Shown here piece after piece: positions 7,777 to 14,967 of a stretch of DNA of 64,000 bases. The stretch is taken from assembly GCF_947500045.1 (NCBI RefSeq), contig NZ_CANMQQ010000002.1, positions 310,001 through 374,000 on the forward strand, written 5' to 3'. Source of the stretch: an uncultured Ruegeria sp. GTDB lineage: Bacteria; Pseudomonadota; Alphaproteobacteria; Rhodobacterales; Rhodobacteraceae. The notes below the pieces were generated by a model, which was not told the DNA's origin, did no database searches, and saw only the letters and a list, made by a program, of their open reading frames with translations. The translations under genes and the position numbers were made by a program. Each line of letters opens with the position of its first letter. Within the stretch, counting starts at the first letter, position 1.

Positions 7777-8115
7777 TCAAGCCGGAGTAATCAGGTCAAC
7801 GGATCCGGTGAGCCTGAACGAACCTTCCCCGCATAGATCAGCATCTGCTTCAGCCAATTGCAGGCCAAAGGTGCTTAGGAACGGGGCGATTAGCTCAGCG
7901 TCCATCAGATAGAGCGATGATGCGTCCCTGTGGGCGGTCGACAGAACCATATCGGCATTCCAGCCCCAACGCCCTCGGCCCGCGTGTTCATCCATCCAAG
8001 CAAACATAAGACCCATTTTCGGGCCGTAGCCTTCTTCGGGCACCTGGATGCGGACTCGGATCGGAAAGAACTTTTCGTCTGCGGTTTTCTTTGGGGACTT
8101 TCTGCGCGTCGCCAT
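7777..8115 (-). CDS. Unknown protein co-transcribed with SRAP
   Basis: A 112-residue soluble protein with a basic N-terminus (MATRRKSPKK) and a region rich in aromatic and acidic residues. I recognise no domain. It begins 5 bases after the end of the SRAP gene, on the same strand, so it is almost certainly translated from the LexA-controlled transcript and should be induced by DNA damage. The link suggests a role in repair or phage induction, but the sequence itself gives no catalytic motif. Confidence 0.65.
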   Translation of the reverse strand: MATRRKSPKKTADEKFFPIRVRIQVPEEGYGPKMGLMFAWMDEHAGRGRWGWNADMVLSTAHRDASSLYLMDAELIAPFLSTFGLQLAEADADLCGEGSFRLTGSVDLITPA

Positions 8116-8120
8116 CTGGT

Positions 8121-8786
8121 TCAGTCAGACTTTTCACCTTCACCGGATCGCACGATCTGCATCTCGTTAGCGTCAAACGGCTCCAGCAGATCGAACGCCT
8201 CATTTGCGCTGCCACTCATCCACTGGTCGTAGGACTCAGGCCGTAAGATCACCGGCATTCTTTGCGGATGTATCGGCTTGACGATCTCGTTGGCTGTTGT
8301 GGTGATGATCGTATAGGTCTCGGCCGTCTCTGGCCCTTCTTTGCCCTCATAACGCGATGTCTGCCACATACCTGCAAATGCGAAGGGTGGGCGGCTTTCA
8401 TCGCCCTTGAGTGCGAACCAATGGTAGGTGGCGGGATTCCGTCCCTTGGCCTCGCAGAACGAGCTTGCGGGCACCAGGCAGCGTCTTTCCTCGAAACTCC
8501 ATTTCCAAAGCCCGCTTGATCTCACCTTGTCATCCCTGGCGTTGTTCCAGGCGCCAGGCTGGATGACCGCGCCAGTCTTCTTCGACTTCTTGGTTGTACG
8601 AAAGCCCCAGCTTAGTGAGACCATCTCACGATCGCCGTGCTCAGATACACGAACAACGGGTGCTAAGTGCTTTGGAAATATGGCGGGAAGGGGCTCCGAG
8701 TTCCCCAATAGATCGCGATGCGGGGCGACACCAAATAGTTGCCTCATCGCTTCCTGGCTGGTCGTATTTGAATAAAGATTGCACAT
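8121..8786 (-). CDS. SRAP-family protein (SOS response-associated, YedK/HMCES)
   Basis: A 221-residue member of the SRAP family, which forms a covalent thiazolidine link with abasic sites in single-stranded DNA and so shields them. All key residues are present: C2 exposed after removal of Met1, N82 in WNNARDD, E112 in SSFCEAKG and H173 in IHPQRMPVIL. Length and order of motifs fit the family. A LexA box lies 46 bases upstream, and an unknown gene follows after 5 bases. Its place inside a prophage suggests cargo that protects DNA during SOS induction. Confidence 0.93.
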   Translation of the reverse strand: MCNLYSNTTSQEAMRQLFGVAPHRDLLGNSEPLPAIFPKHLAPVVRVSEHGDREMVSLSWGFRTTKKSKKTGAVIQPGAWNNARDDKVRSSGLWKWSFEERRCLVPASSFCEAKGRNPATYHWFALKGDESRPPFAFAGMWQTSRYEGKEGPETAETYTIITTTANEIVKPIHPQRMPVILRPESYDQWMSGSANEAFDLLEPFDANEMQIVRSGEGEKSD

Positions 8787-8832
8787 GACGAGTCAGGCTA
8801 GGGGCAAGAATCGATTTGGACAAGTGAGAAAT

Positions 8833-8847
8833 GTTCTCTACATGTTC
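8833..8847. promoter_or_regulatory. LexA (SOS) box
   Basis: The sequence has GTTC, seven bases, GTTC, the direct-repeat operator recognised by LexA in Rhodobacterales. It lies 46 bases before the SRAP start and 5 bases before the possible start of the divergent plus-strand gene, so it can repress the SRAP operon and perhaps both directions. Confidence 0.8.
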
Positions 8848-8852
8848 TCATT

Positions 8853-9173
8853 ATGCCAGCCGCGAATCCACCGATCAGACCACACCCAGGAAAGCCTCTC
8901 AGAACAATGAGGGACGCCGCCGAGATTAACCAAGTGGTGACGATTCGGTGCAACCTCTGCCAGCGGCGTATGAACTACCTGGCGTCTGATTTGGTCTCGG
9001 TCGTTGGCCACGACTGGCCGGTGAGCCAAGCCCCGTTTCCGTGCCACAAACATGGGCGAGAATTCATTGATGTGCGTGTATGGTCACCGAGGTCTGAGCA
9101 CATAGGGCGCATTCCTGTTCGTCGTCCGGCGAGAATTATCCAGACTTGGCAGACGGTTATGCTCGGTGATTAA
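8853..9173 (+). CDS. Unknown protein with a Cys/His metal-site pattern
   Basis: A 106-residue basic protein with a CNLC pair followed about 35 residues later by CHKHGREF, suggesting one zinc site. It is divergent from the SRAP gene. If translation starts at 8853 the LexA box lies immediately before the start codon; an internal ATG at 8907 would leave room for a promoter, so the start is uncertain. Its 3' end overlaps the integrase stop by a few bases on the other strand. No named family recognised. Confidence 0.55.
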   Translation: MPAANPPIRPHPGKPLRTMRDAAEINQVVTIRCNLCQRRMNYLASDLVSVVGHDWPVSQAPFPCHKHGREFIDVRVWSPRSEHIGRIPVRRPARIIQTWQTVMLGD

Positions 9174-10366
9174 ACCTGTGATCCGCGTAATGGAACAACC
9201 ACACTTGCAGATCCGGTGACAAAATCTGCCCACTTCTGCATTGCCACTAGTCGCAAATCCAATAGGTCTGATCGAGCGTAGGCGCGTTCCGTCTTTCCAC
9301 CGATGGTATGGCCTAGAATCGTTTCAGACACTTCCCACGAGCAAGCCTGAGTTTCCTGCACCCATGTTCTAAAGCTGGCACGAAACCCGTGTGGCGTTCC
9401 GCCCGCCTTCATTTCGCGTAGGCACTTCTCAACTGCAGCGTCGGTAATTGGCTTTTTCGGATTAAGCCCTGGGAACAGGTATTTTTGTTCGAGGGTCTTA
9501 GCATCCTCAACAAATTGGAGTGCCTGAGCGGGTAGGGGAACGCGAAAGTCCAAAACCTTGCCTTCTTGGCCTTTGATGTGGTCGCTCGGGACAGTCCAGA
9601 TATTGCCTTCGATCTCGTCGACCGAGGCGCGTTTGGCTGCGTCCATTCTGATAAGCGTTAGAATAATCCACTGGTTGCAACGCCCAGCGGTCGTGTCTCC
9701 CAGCTGCTTGTAGAGATCAGGTATCTTCTGCCATGGAACCGAGCGCATAGGCTGGGCTACGTGCTTCACCACGCCAAGCATCTCTTGTGCAGCGTCGACA
9801 ACATCCGGATCAGTTGGAAACCCCATCAGTTTTGCCGAGCGCAAGACTATCCGAATCCGCTCGATGGTCTTCTTTGCTGTGGGGTGCTTATCGCGCCAGA
9901 TCGGGCGCAGGCATTCAACAACGTCCCACTTGCTGACCTTTGAGCCTGCCTTCTTCCCAAATGACGGAATGGCGTAGAGATCGAGCGGACTCCGCCATCT
10001 CCCTCGGGTGCCTTGCCCCCTCAAGCTTTCTTTGCGGGCCTCGAATACCAGGCTGACCAATTCCGAGAACGACGGGTCATCCTGATCCCGCTGCGCGACT
10101 TCTTCGGCTTGCTGCTGTCGCCTCGTCTCGATTGGGTCTTGGCCGCTTGCCAGTAGCGTTGCCCATTGGTCTCGCGTCTTTCGTGCTTCCGATAACGATA
10201 CAGTCGGCCAGGTTCCGAGTCCCATTTCACGCCGCTTCCCAAGGTGTGAGTAGCGGTAAATCCACTTTCCAGACTCGCTCTTCTTCCTAAGAATAAGACC
10301 GCCACCGTCCTGCAATTTCCCGTCGCCTGCATTCTTGATCTGGACCTGCGTCAGCGCATTTTTCAT
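9170..10366 (-). CDS. int: Prophage tyrosine integrase (P4 type)
   Basis: A 398-residue site-specific recombinase. The N-terminal 80 residues are the DUF4102-type arm-binding domain (LQDGGGLILR, MGLGTWPTVSLSEAR), then a core-binding domain, then the catalytic domain. Catalytic residues visible are R240, H326 and R329 in TPHGFRASFR, H353 in ILGHTIGG and the nucleophile Y363. K265 in SDHIKGQ is a probable beta-hairpin Lys. It lies at the prophage edge and reads toward the phage genes, so the attachment site is expected just right of 10366. It inserts and excises the element. Confidence 0.93.
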   Translation of the reverse strand: MKNALTQVQIKNAGDGKLQDGGGLILRKKSESGKWIYRYSHLGKRREMGLGTWPTVSLSEARKTRDQWATLLASGQDPIETRRQQQAEEVAQRDQDDPSFSELVSLVFEARKESLRGQGTRGRWRSPLDLYAIPSFGKKAGSKVSKWDVVECLRPIWRDKHPTAKKTIERIRIVLRSAKLMGFPTDPDVVDAAQEMLGVVKHVAQPMRSVPWQKIPDLYKQLGDTTAGRCNQWIILTLIRMDAAKRASVDEIEGNIWTVPSDHIKGQEGKVLDFRVPLPAQALQFVEDAKTLEQKYLFPGLNPKKPITDAAVEKCLREMKAGGTPHGFRASFRTWVQETQACSWEVSETILGHTIGGKTERAYARSDLLDLRLVAMQKWADFVTGSASVVVPLRGSQV

Positions 10367-10533
10367 CCCAGTCCCCCAATTGGTCCCCCACTTTTCCGGT
10401 TGCTGCGCTTGTTCTCGGTTAGACGCGCTTAGACAGCCGACTCATAGGTTATTGGGAAGATGGGCGATTTTATGGCTGTAGGTCAACGCCACTGTACGGT
10501 GGTTTTGCTCCCACCGCCCGCACCAGATTTACC
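10367..10533. other. Probable prophage-host junction (attachment region)
   Basis: The 167 bases between the integrase start and the first host gene. Two pieces resemble tRNA fragments: 10434-10446 (CAGCCGACTCATA) looks like an anticodon arm, and 10497-10525 forms a 6-base-pair hairpin followed by a 3' end in GCACCA. Neither builds a complete tRNA. A core repeat cannot be shown because the other prophage end is outside the window. Confidence 0.35.
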
Positions 10534-11067
10534 TCAGGCCGGGAACCCCAACTGGGCAATCAGCTTCCAGATATCTTTGTTCGCATCCGAAAGCTGGGTG
10601 ACGACGTTCTCAATCTCCTTCATGGCCTTGTCATCAACCGTGTCTTCGCGACCAAGTTTGATGTCGGTCTTGCGATCCGCAATCCTCATTAGAATGGTCT
10701 TCGGATTTCCGCTTTCCTGATCAAAGGAATAGATGCAGTGGTTGTACTTGTTTCGGATGGACGACAGACGTGACAACCGCTGCGTGTGCTCAAGGATCGG
10801 GTCGCGGATTTTGGGATCGCGACCCTCCATCTTGGCGAGGCGCTCGACCAGATCAATACGGGCACGTGTTGTGTTCAGGGTCAGGAAGATAATGACCGCC
10901 ACATCTTTGTTGGCACCGGTCAGCCCGGCAATCAGGTGAATCAACAGGCTTTCGGTGTTCGTCCACATATAATTGAGCCGACCCACCAGCAGGATAAGCC
11001 GATCAAACCGGGATTCGAACGCCTCATCCAACGGGCGCGCTACGCGCTTCGTTGGGCGCGACCTCAA
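10534..11067 (-). CDS. Conserved-looking helical protein of unknown function
   Basis: A 177-residue, mostly helical soluble protein. It overlaps the end of the LuxR-type gene by 44 bases if translation starts at the TTG at 11067; a TTG at 11031 or the ATG at 10968 are alternatives, so the start is not settled. The middle contains an RLSRLSSIRNKYNHCIYSF stretch, reminiscent of HEPN-like or AbiV/MAE_28990-type helical domains that carry an RN-x3-H pattern, but this is not conclusive. It is downstream of and probably co-transcribed with the regulator. Confidence 0.6.
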   Translation of the reverse strand: MRSRPTKRVARPLDEAFESRFDRLILLVGRLNYMWTNTESLLIHLIAGLTGANKDVAVIIFLTLNTTRARIDLVERLAKMEGRDPKIRDPILEHTQRLSRLSSIRNKYNHCIYSFDQESGNPKTILMRIADRKTDIKLGREDTVDDKAMKEIENVVTQLSDANKDIWKLIAQLGFPA

Positions 11068-11785
11068 AATAGAAATGAGCGGCTTCGGTCCGATTGCTCA
11101 CCCCGATTTTGCCCGCAACGTTGTGCATGTGCAATTTGACCGTATGCTCGGTAATGCCCAACTTGGATGCGATGGCCTTGTTGCTTTTACCCCGCGAAAC
11201 CAAGCGCAGAACCTGTTTTTCCCGGCGCGTAAGCTTGGCGTATTGCAATAGCTTTTCGGGTGAGCGGGTTCTGGTTGCGGGCTGTTTTTCGATAGGTACG
11301 TCCGGTGCGCTTGGCGTTGCAGCCATGATATCGGCGAGAAAGCAGGGCAGGTGCAGTTCTTCATGCATCAGAAGACGTAAAATGGCGCGCCACACGTCCG
11401 GGGCCACGTTCATTGGAAGATATCCGATGTTACCGAAACGGACGCGATCCCAGCGTTCAAATAGAATCCGGGCGGGGCTTTTCTTGCGATATGCGAATGC
11501 CAAGCAGCCATTTTCGGCAAGTCGTGCATAATCGCAAGGCCGCGCCAGAAGGTCCTCGAGCATCATCTGATCCACGACAACTATGCGCTCGGTCGAGCCT
11601 GGTTTTTCGGACCCGACCGGTAGATCATCGAGGCTGTCGAGCCTCTCTGCACGAACGCCGAATTCGGTTTGAACACTTCTCAGAGTTTGGTTCGAATAGA
11701 ACAGTTCTTTGCCGATAAATAGGATCGACAGCTCTTCGGGATAATCGGCATGACCACAGGCGTCGTCTTGCAATGAAAAATTCAT
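11024..11785 (-). CDS. LuxR/CsgD-like transcriptional regulator
   Basis: A 253-residue regulator. The C-terminal 60 residues are a LuxR-type helix-turn-helix (LTRREKQVLRLVSRGKSNKA, then ITEHTVKLHMHNVAGKIGVS). The N-terminal 130 residues resemble a receiver-like domain with an Asp at the end of a strand (RIVVVDQMM), but without clear surrounding acidic residues, so phosphorylation is doubtful. This build recalls CsgD/VpsT-type biofilm regulators. The ATG at 11785 has a GGGGGAAG site; upstream in-frame codons lack one. It is divergent from the secreted repeat-protein locus and is the obvious candidate to control it. Confidence 0.8.
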   Translation of the reverse strand: MNFSLQDDACGHADYPEELSILFIGKELFYSNQTLRSVQTEFGVRAERLDSLDDLPVGSEKPGSTERIVVVDQMMLEDLLARPCDYARLAENGCLAFAYRKKSPARILFERWDRVRFGNIGYLPMNVAPDVWRAILRLLMHEELHLPCFLADIMAATPSAPDVPIEKQPATRTRSPEKLLQYAKLTRREKQVLRLVSRGKSNKAIASKLGITEHTVKLHMHNVAGKIGVSNRTEAAHFYFEVAPNEARSAPVG

Positions 11786-12396
11786 TGATCTTCCCCCACT
11801 AATACTAACGCTGCCTTCTGGAACTAAAAATCGGGCACAGAATTTGGCGGCGCGAAACACAAAATCTTATCTCAAATAGAGCCTTATCATAGCTGAAAGT
11901 ACGAGTTTCAGCAACCGGAAGCCGATTTTCAAAGCCGCAGTTCTAGAACCATTGATCAGGTTTGACGTCCCATCTGGCTACGTAACCCGATGAAATAGTT
12001 GCGTTAATAATGTCGTTTGATTGAGTACGAATGTTTCCTGCGTATTTCGGCGTAATTCAATGCGAATTTCTGGATAAAAGCTTTTTTTAACAAACAGTTG
12101 TCGAAAACAATGCTTTCGGCCAGCTATGCATGCCCATTCAACATTGCGACCATGAACGCGCTTCGAATTGCGAAGTTTACTTGAACCTGACGTGCCTGCG
12201 GTCCGCGTATTTTGGCGAAATCCCCGTGGTCATGGAATCGGCTTAGCCGAGAAAGGGGGGCAAACCAAACAGAAGACTATCACTGCCGCGCGAGTGTCCA
12301 GTTTGACACTTGGTGCGCGAAATTTGTTTCAACCGCCCCAGTAGCCGCTTTGTAGATGAATGGCGGCCGGGTGCTTCAGTAAAAGTGGAATTCATT
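11786..12396. other. Long regulatory region between regulator and secreted-protein gene
   Basis: About 610 bases without a credible gene, with AT-rich patches near 11990-12110 that contrast with the GC-rich flanks. It must hold the divergent promoters of the LuxR-type gene and of the repeat-protein operon. I see no confident -35/-10 pair, but such a length suggests several regulator sites or a long leader. A frame running in from 12310 lacks a ribosome site. Confidence 0.5.
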
Positions 12397-14838
12397 ATGG
12401 TACGTAGAAATGTTCCTATGACTGACGTGCAAGAAGTTATCGATGACCAAGATCCTGTCGTAGATGAGCCTCAGGTAGAAGAAGAGGTTGCAGAGGTCGA
12501 AGATATCAACGTCCAACAGCAGCAACAGCAGCAACAGGGTGACGATAGCAATACCAATGGTGGCAACGACAGCAACACCAATGGTGGCAATGACAGCAAC
12601 ACCAATGGTGGCAACGATAGCAATACCAATGGTGGTAATGACAGCAACACCAATGGTGGTAACGACAGCAACTCTCAATCCAACGGTGGTAACGACAGCA
12701 ACACCAACAACAACAACGCAACTGTAGATATCGACTTTAGCGGCGGTGAATGGATTCCGCGTGACGACGATAAAGTTGACGTTGACGTTTCAGATTACGC
12801 ATCGACGCGTGATGTGATTACTGCTGGTGATGATCTGGACTATGACCCCGGCGATGACATCAATCTGGATATCTCACTTGATGGTCCGGGCAATGATTTC
12901 TCATCGATCAACAACCAAGCCGCTACACTGAACGACAATGACACCCTGAACGGTGCCAGTGTTTCGAACGGTGGTACGTTTACCCAAAGTGGCAACGCCA
13001 CGGGTGGTTCTGCCCATGCGGAAGAAGGCATTGACGCCGAAGCAGACGGAGGCGCGTCCGGTCAGGGCGGCATGAGCTATGGTGGTAATGCATCAGGCGG
13101 TACCCATGGTAGCAATGCACTGGCCTTTGGCGGGCATTCAGGAAACGCCGACGCCAACGCAACAGGCGGGAATGGCGCAGCATCTGGCAGTGCACACAAT
13201 GCGAGCCTTGGGCTGGGTCTGTCAGGCGCGCATGCCGACGGTGCCAGCACTGGCGGAAACGGCGGAAACGCCAGTAGCACATCCAGCGCGAACAATTCCG
13301 GAAGCGCGAATGCAAGCGGTACGGGTACTGGTGGTGCAGGTGGCGAAGCTGGATCGTTTGGTCTGGGTCTTGGTCTCGGTCTGTCAGGCTCGAGCGCGAG
13401 TGGCAACGCCAACGGCGGCGATCAGGCTTCAGGTGCATTAGGCGCGGGTCTCGGCCTGGCCGGTACTGATGCTTCTGCACAAGGCTCAAATGCCGGAGAC
13501 GGCAATGCGCAAACCAGTGGCTCTGCAGACAACGCCAGCTCTGGTAGCAATCAGGCGAACGGCGCGACTGCAGGTAGCAACCTGGGTCTGGGTCTCGCAG
13601 GTGCGGGCGCACTCGGCTTCAATGATGCCGATGGCGGTAGCGGATCTGGTGGTTCCGGTTCTGGTGGCAGCGGTTCTGGTGGACCCGGCTCTGGTGGTAG
13701 CGGTTCCGGTGGTTCCGGTTCTGGCGGCAGCGGTTCTGGTGGATCTGGATCTGGCGGTAATGCCAACGGTGGCGACGGGACCGGTGGAAACTCTGGCACT
13801 ATAGAAGAAGCCTTCCCGTTCCTGAAATTGGTAGAGGAAGAAGAGCCGGACGCTGAAGAAGAAGCCGCAGCCGGAAACTCGAACGGAACCGGTGGTGACG
13901 GTGGTACCGGCGGCGCTGGAACTGGTGGTACGGGTACTGGTGGTACAGGTACTGGCGGTACAGGTACCGGTGGTACAGGTACCGGTGGTACGGGTACTGG
14001 TGGCCCGGGCGCGGGCGGTACTGGAACCGGTGGCGCAGGCGGCGGTTATGTTGACACCGATGCGAATGCACAAGGTGTTGGCGATCAGACTGCCGGTGGC
14101 CCCGACATCACCCAATCACCGGGTGAGATCGACGGCACAACCAACAACACCCAGACCCCAGACGGTTCAGGTGGAGATGGCGGAAGCAACTCGACCAATG
14201 GCATGTCCACGGGTTCGGGTTCCGGTGCTGCAACTGCTGATGGCACAGCAGGTGCCGGTGGTACAACCACCCCGACATCCAGCTCGGCCGGTAGCGGAGC
14301 GGGTTCGGCAGATGCGACCAACACAGCCGGTGACGGCGGTGAAGGTCAGGTCTGGTCGACAGCCGATACCGACGGAACCGCCGACAGTCTGGCTGAAGCG
14401 ATTGCCGGTTACGGCGGCGCAGCAAACTCGGACAACGACGCGACCTCGACCGGTACAGGTAGTGCAACTGGCACTGCTTATTCAGGTGCAGGTGGTGCTG
14501 GTGGCGCAGGAACCGCAGCAGGCGGAACCAGCGGCGCGGTCATGGGTACTGCGACAAGTGGTGATACCACGGGTGCGATGAACACCGGTGGTGAAGCATC
14601 CGGTGCCTATTCCGGTGCTGGTGGTGCAGGCGGAAACGCCGGTACCTGGGGCTCAAGCAACGGTGGCGACGGTATCGTCAACGGTGAGTCCTATGCATCT
14701 GCAGCCGCAGTCGTCGATACATCTGCCTTCAACCAGTCGATCGTCATGGGTGCCAACGTGCTTGGTAACTCGGTCGATACGACGATGGTTGGCGGTTCGA
14801 TGACCTCGACTTACTCGAGCGACGACACCGAGGTCTAA
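12397..14838 (+). CDS. Giant low-complexity Gly/Asn/Ser repeat protein, probable type I secreted matrix protein
   Basis: An 813-residue acidic protein with no signal peptide. Order of parts: acidic N-terminus; eight Gln (residues 40-47); tandem octapeptides of the NDSNTNGG type; an Asp-rich linker; a long Gly/Ala/Ser/Asn region with four LGLGLG-type segments; GSGGS repeats; an acidic block (EEEEPDAEEEAAAG); GTGGT pentapeptides; and a more ordered C-terminus with an AFNQSIVMGANVLGNSV segment. No RTX nonapeptides (GGxGxDxUx) are seen. The genes for an ABC exporter and HlyD adaptor follow, so export by type I secretion is inferred, with a C-terminal signal. A longer frame starts at 12310, but the ATG at 12397 has the better context. 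Confidence 0.75.
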   Translation: MVRRNVPMTDVQEVIDDQDPVVDEPQVEEEVAEVEDINVQQQQQQQQGDDSNTNGGNDSNTNGGNDSNTNGGNDSNTNGGNDSNTNGGNDSNSQSNGGNDSNTNNNNATVDIDFSGGEWIPRDDDKVDVDVSDYASTRDVITAGDDLDYDPGDDINLDISLDGPGNDFSSINNQAATLNDNDTLNGASVSNGGTFTQSGNATGGSAHAEEGIDAEADGGASGQGGMSYGGNASGGTHGSNALAFGGHSGNADANATGGNGAASGSAHNASLGLGLSGAHADGASTGGNGGNASSTSSANNSGSANASGTGTGGAGGEAGSFGLGLGLGLSGSSASGNANGGDQASGALGAGLGLAGTDASAQGSNAGDGNAQTSGSADNASSGSNQANGATAGSNLGLGLAGAGALGFNDADGGSGSGGSGSGGSGSGGPGSGGSGSGGSGSGGSGSGGSGSGGNANGGDGTGGNSGTIEEAFPFLKLVEEEEPDAEEEAAAGNSNGTGGDGGTGGAGTGGTGTGGTGTGGTGTGGTGTGGTGTGGPGAGGTGTGGAGGGYVDTDANAQGVGDQTAGGPDITQSPGEIDGTTNNTQTPDGSGGDGGSNSTNGMSTGSGSGAATADGTAGAGGTTTPTSSSAGSGAGSADATNTAGDGGEGQVWSTADTDGTADSLAEAIAGYGGAANSDNDATSTGTGSATGTAYSGAGGAGGAGTAAGGTSGAVMGTATSGDTTGAMNTGGEASGAYSGAGGAGGNAGTWGSSNGGDGIVNGESYASAAAVVDTSAFNQSIVMGANVLGNSVDTTMVGGSMTSTYSSDDTEV
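12541..12717 (+). repeat. 24-bp tandem repeats encoding NDSNTNGG
   Basis: About five full and two degenerate copies of a 24-base unit. Copies differ mainly at third positions, so selection keeps the peptide, and the in-frame unit would let copy number change protein length without frameshift. Confidence 0.85.
13633..13758 (+). repeat. GSGGS-coding repeat block
   Basis: A run of 15- to 18-base units encoding GSGGS with one Pro variant, within the large secreted protein. It probably acts as a flexible spacer. Confidence 0.8.
13918..14040 (+). repeat. GTGGT pentapeptide-coding repeat block
   Basis: Tandem 15-base units encoding GTGGT, the last ones degenerating to GPGAGGT. Synonymous differences between copies indicate that the amino-acid pattern is selected. 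Confidence 0.8.
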
Positions 14839-14849
14839 GGCCAAATCCC

Positions 14850-14945
14850 GGGGGCCGCATTACCGGCCCCCGTTCAATGAAATCGCCGGGGCCGCGTTCT
14901 GTGGCCTCGGCCCAGCAAATCCCGAACCGGAAATTTCTGGCCGGT
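14850..14945 (+). terminator. Tandem hairpins between the two secreted-protein genes
   Basis: A perfect 8-base-pair hairpin (14850-14871, GGGGGCCG with CGGCCCCC) is followed by a 9-base-pair one with one G-T pair (14885-14911) and a weaker palindrome (14926-14945). None has a real T-run. They may stabilise the upstream message or partly stop transcription, so that the repeat protein is made in excess over the exporter. Confidence 0.5.
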
Positions 14946-14967
14946 AAGGGCGTAAGGGATCATCGAA

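Larger units (their letters stand above)
1..10366. mobile_element. Right end of an integrated prophage
   Basis: The stretch holds a phage-type lysis cassette (GH24 endolysin with small membrane proteins), a BppU-like protein, a fibre-like glycine-rich repeat protein and, at its right end, a tyrosine recombinase of the P4 type pointing inward from the boundary. Host metabolic and regulatory genes begin immediately after it. Terminase, capsid and tail genes are not visible, so the element must extend to the left of the window. Most late genes are on the plus strand and the integrase on the minus strand, the normal layout for a temperate phage. Whether the phage is still functional cannot be judged from this part. 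Confidence 0.85.

Noticed and set aside
10430..10530. A complete tRNA gene
   Set aside because: The arms do not pair into a cloverleaf; T-loop length and acceptor 5' strand are missing.
12310..12396. GTG-started N-terminal extension of the large repeat protein
   Set aside because: No ribosome site, different composition from the acidic N-terminus that follows.
12541..12717. CRISPR array
   Set aside because: Units of 24 bases are contiguous, encode a peptide repeat and have no spacers.
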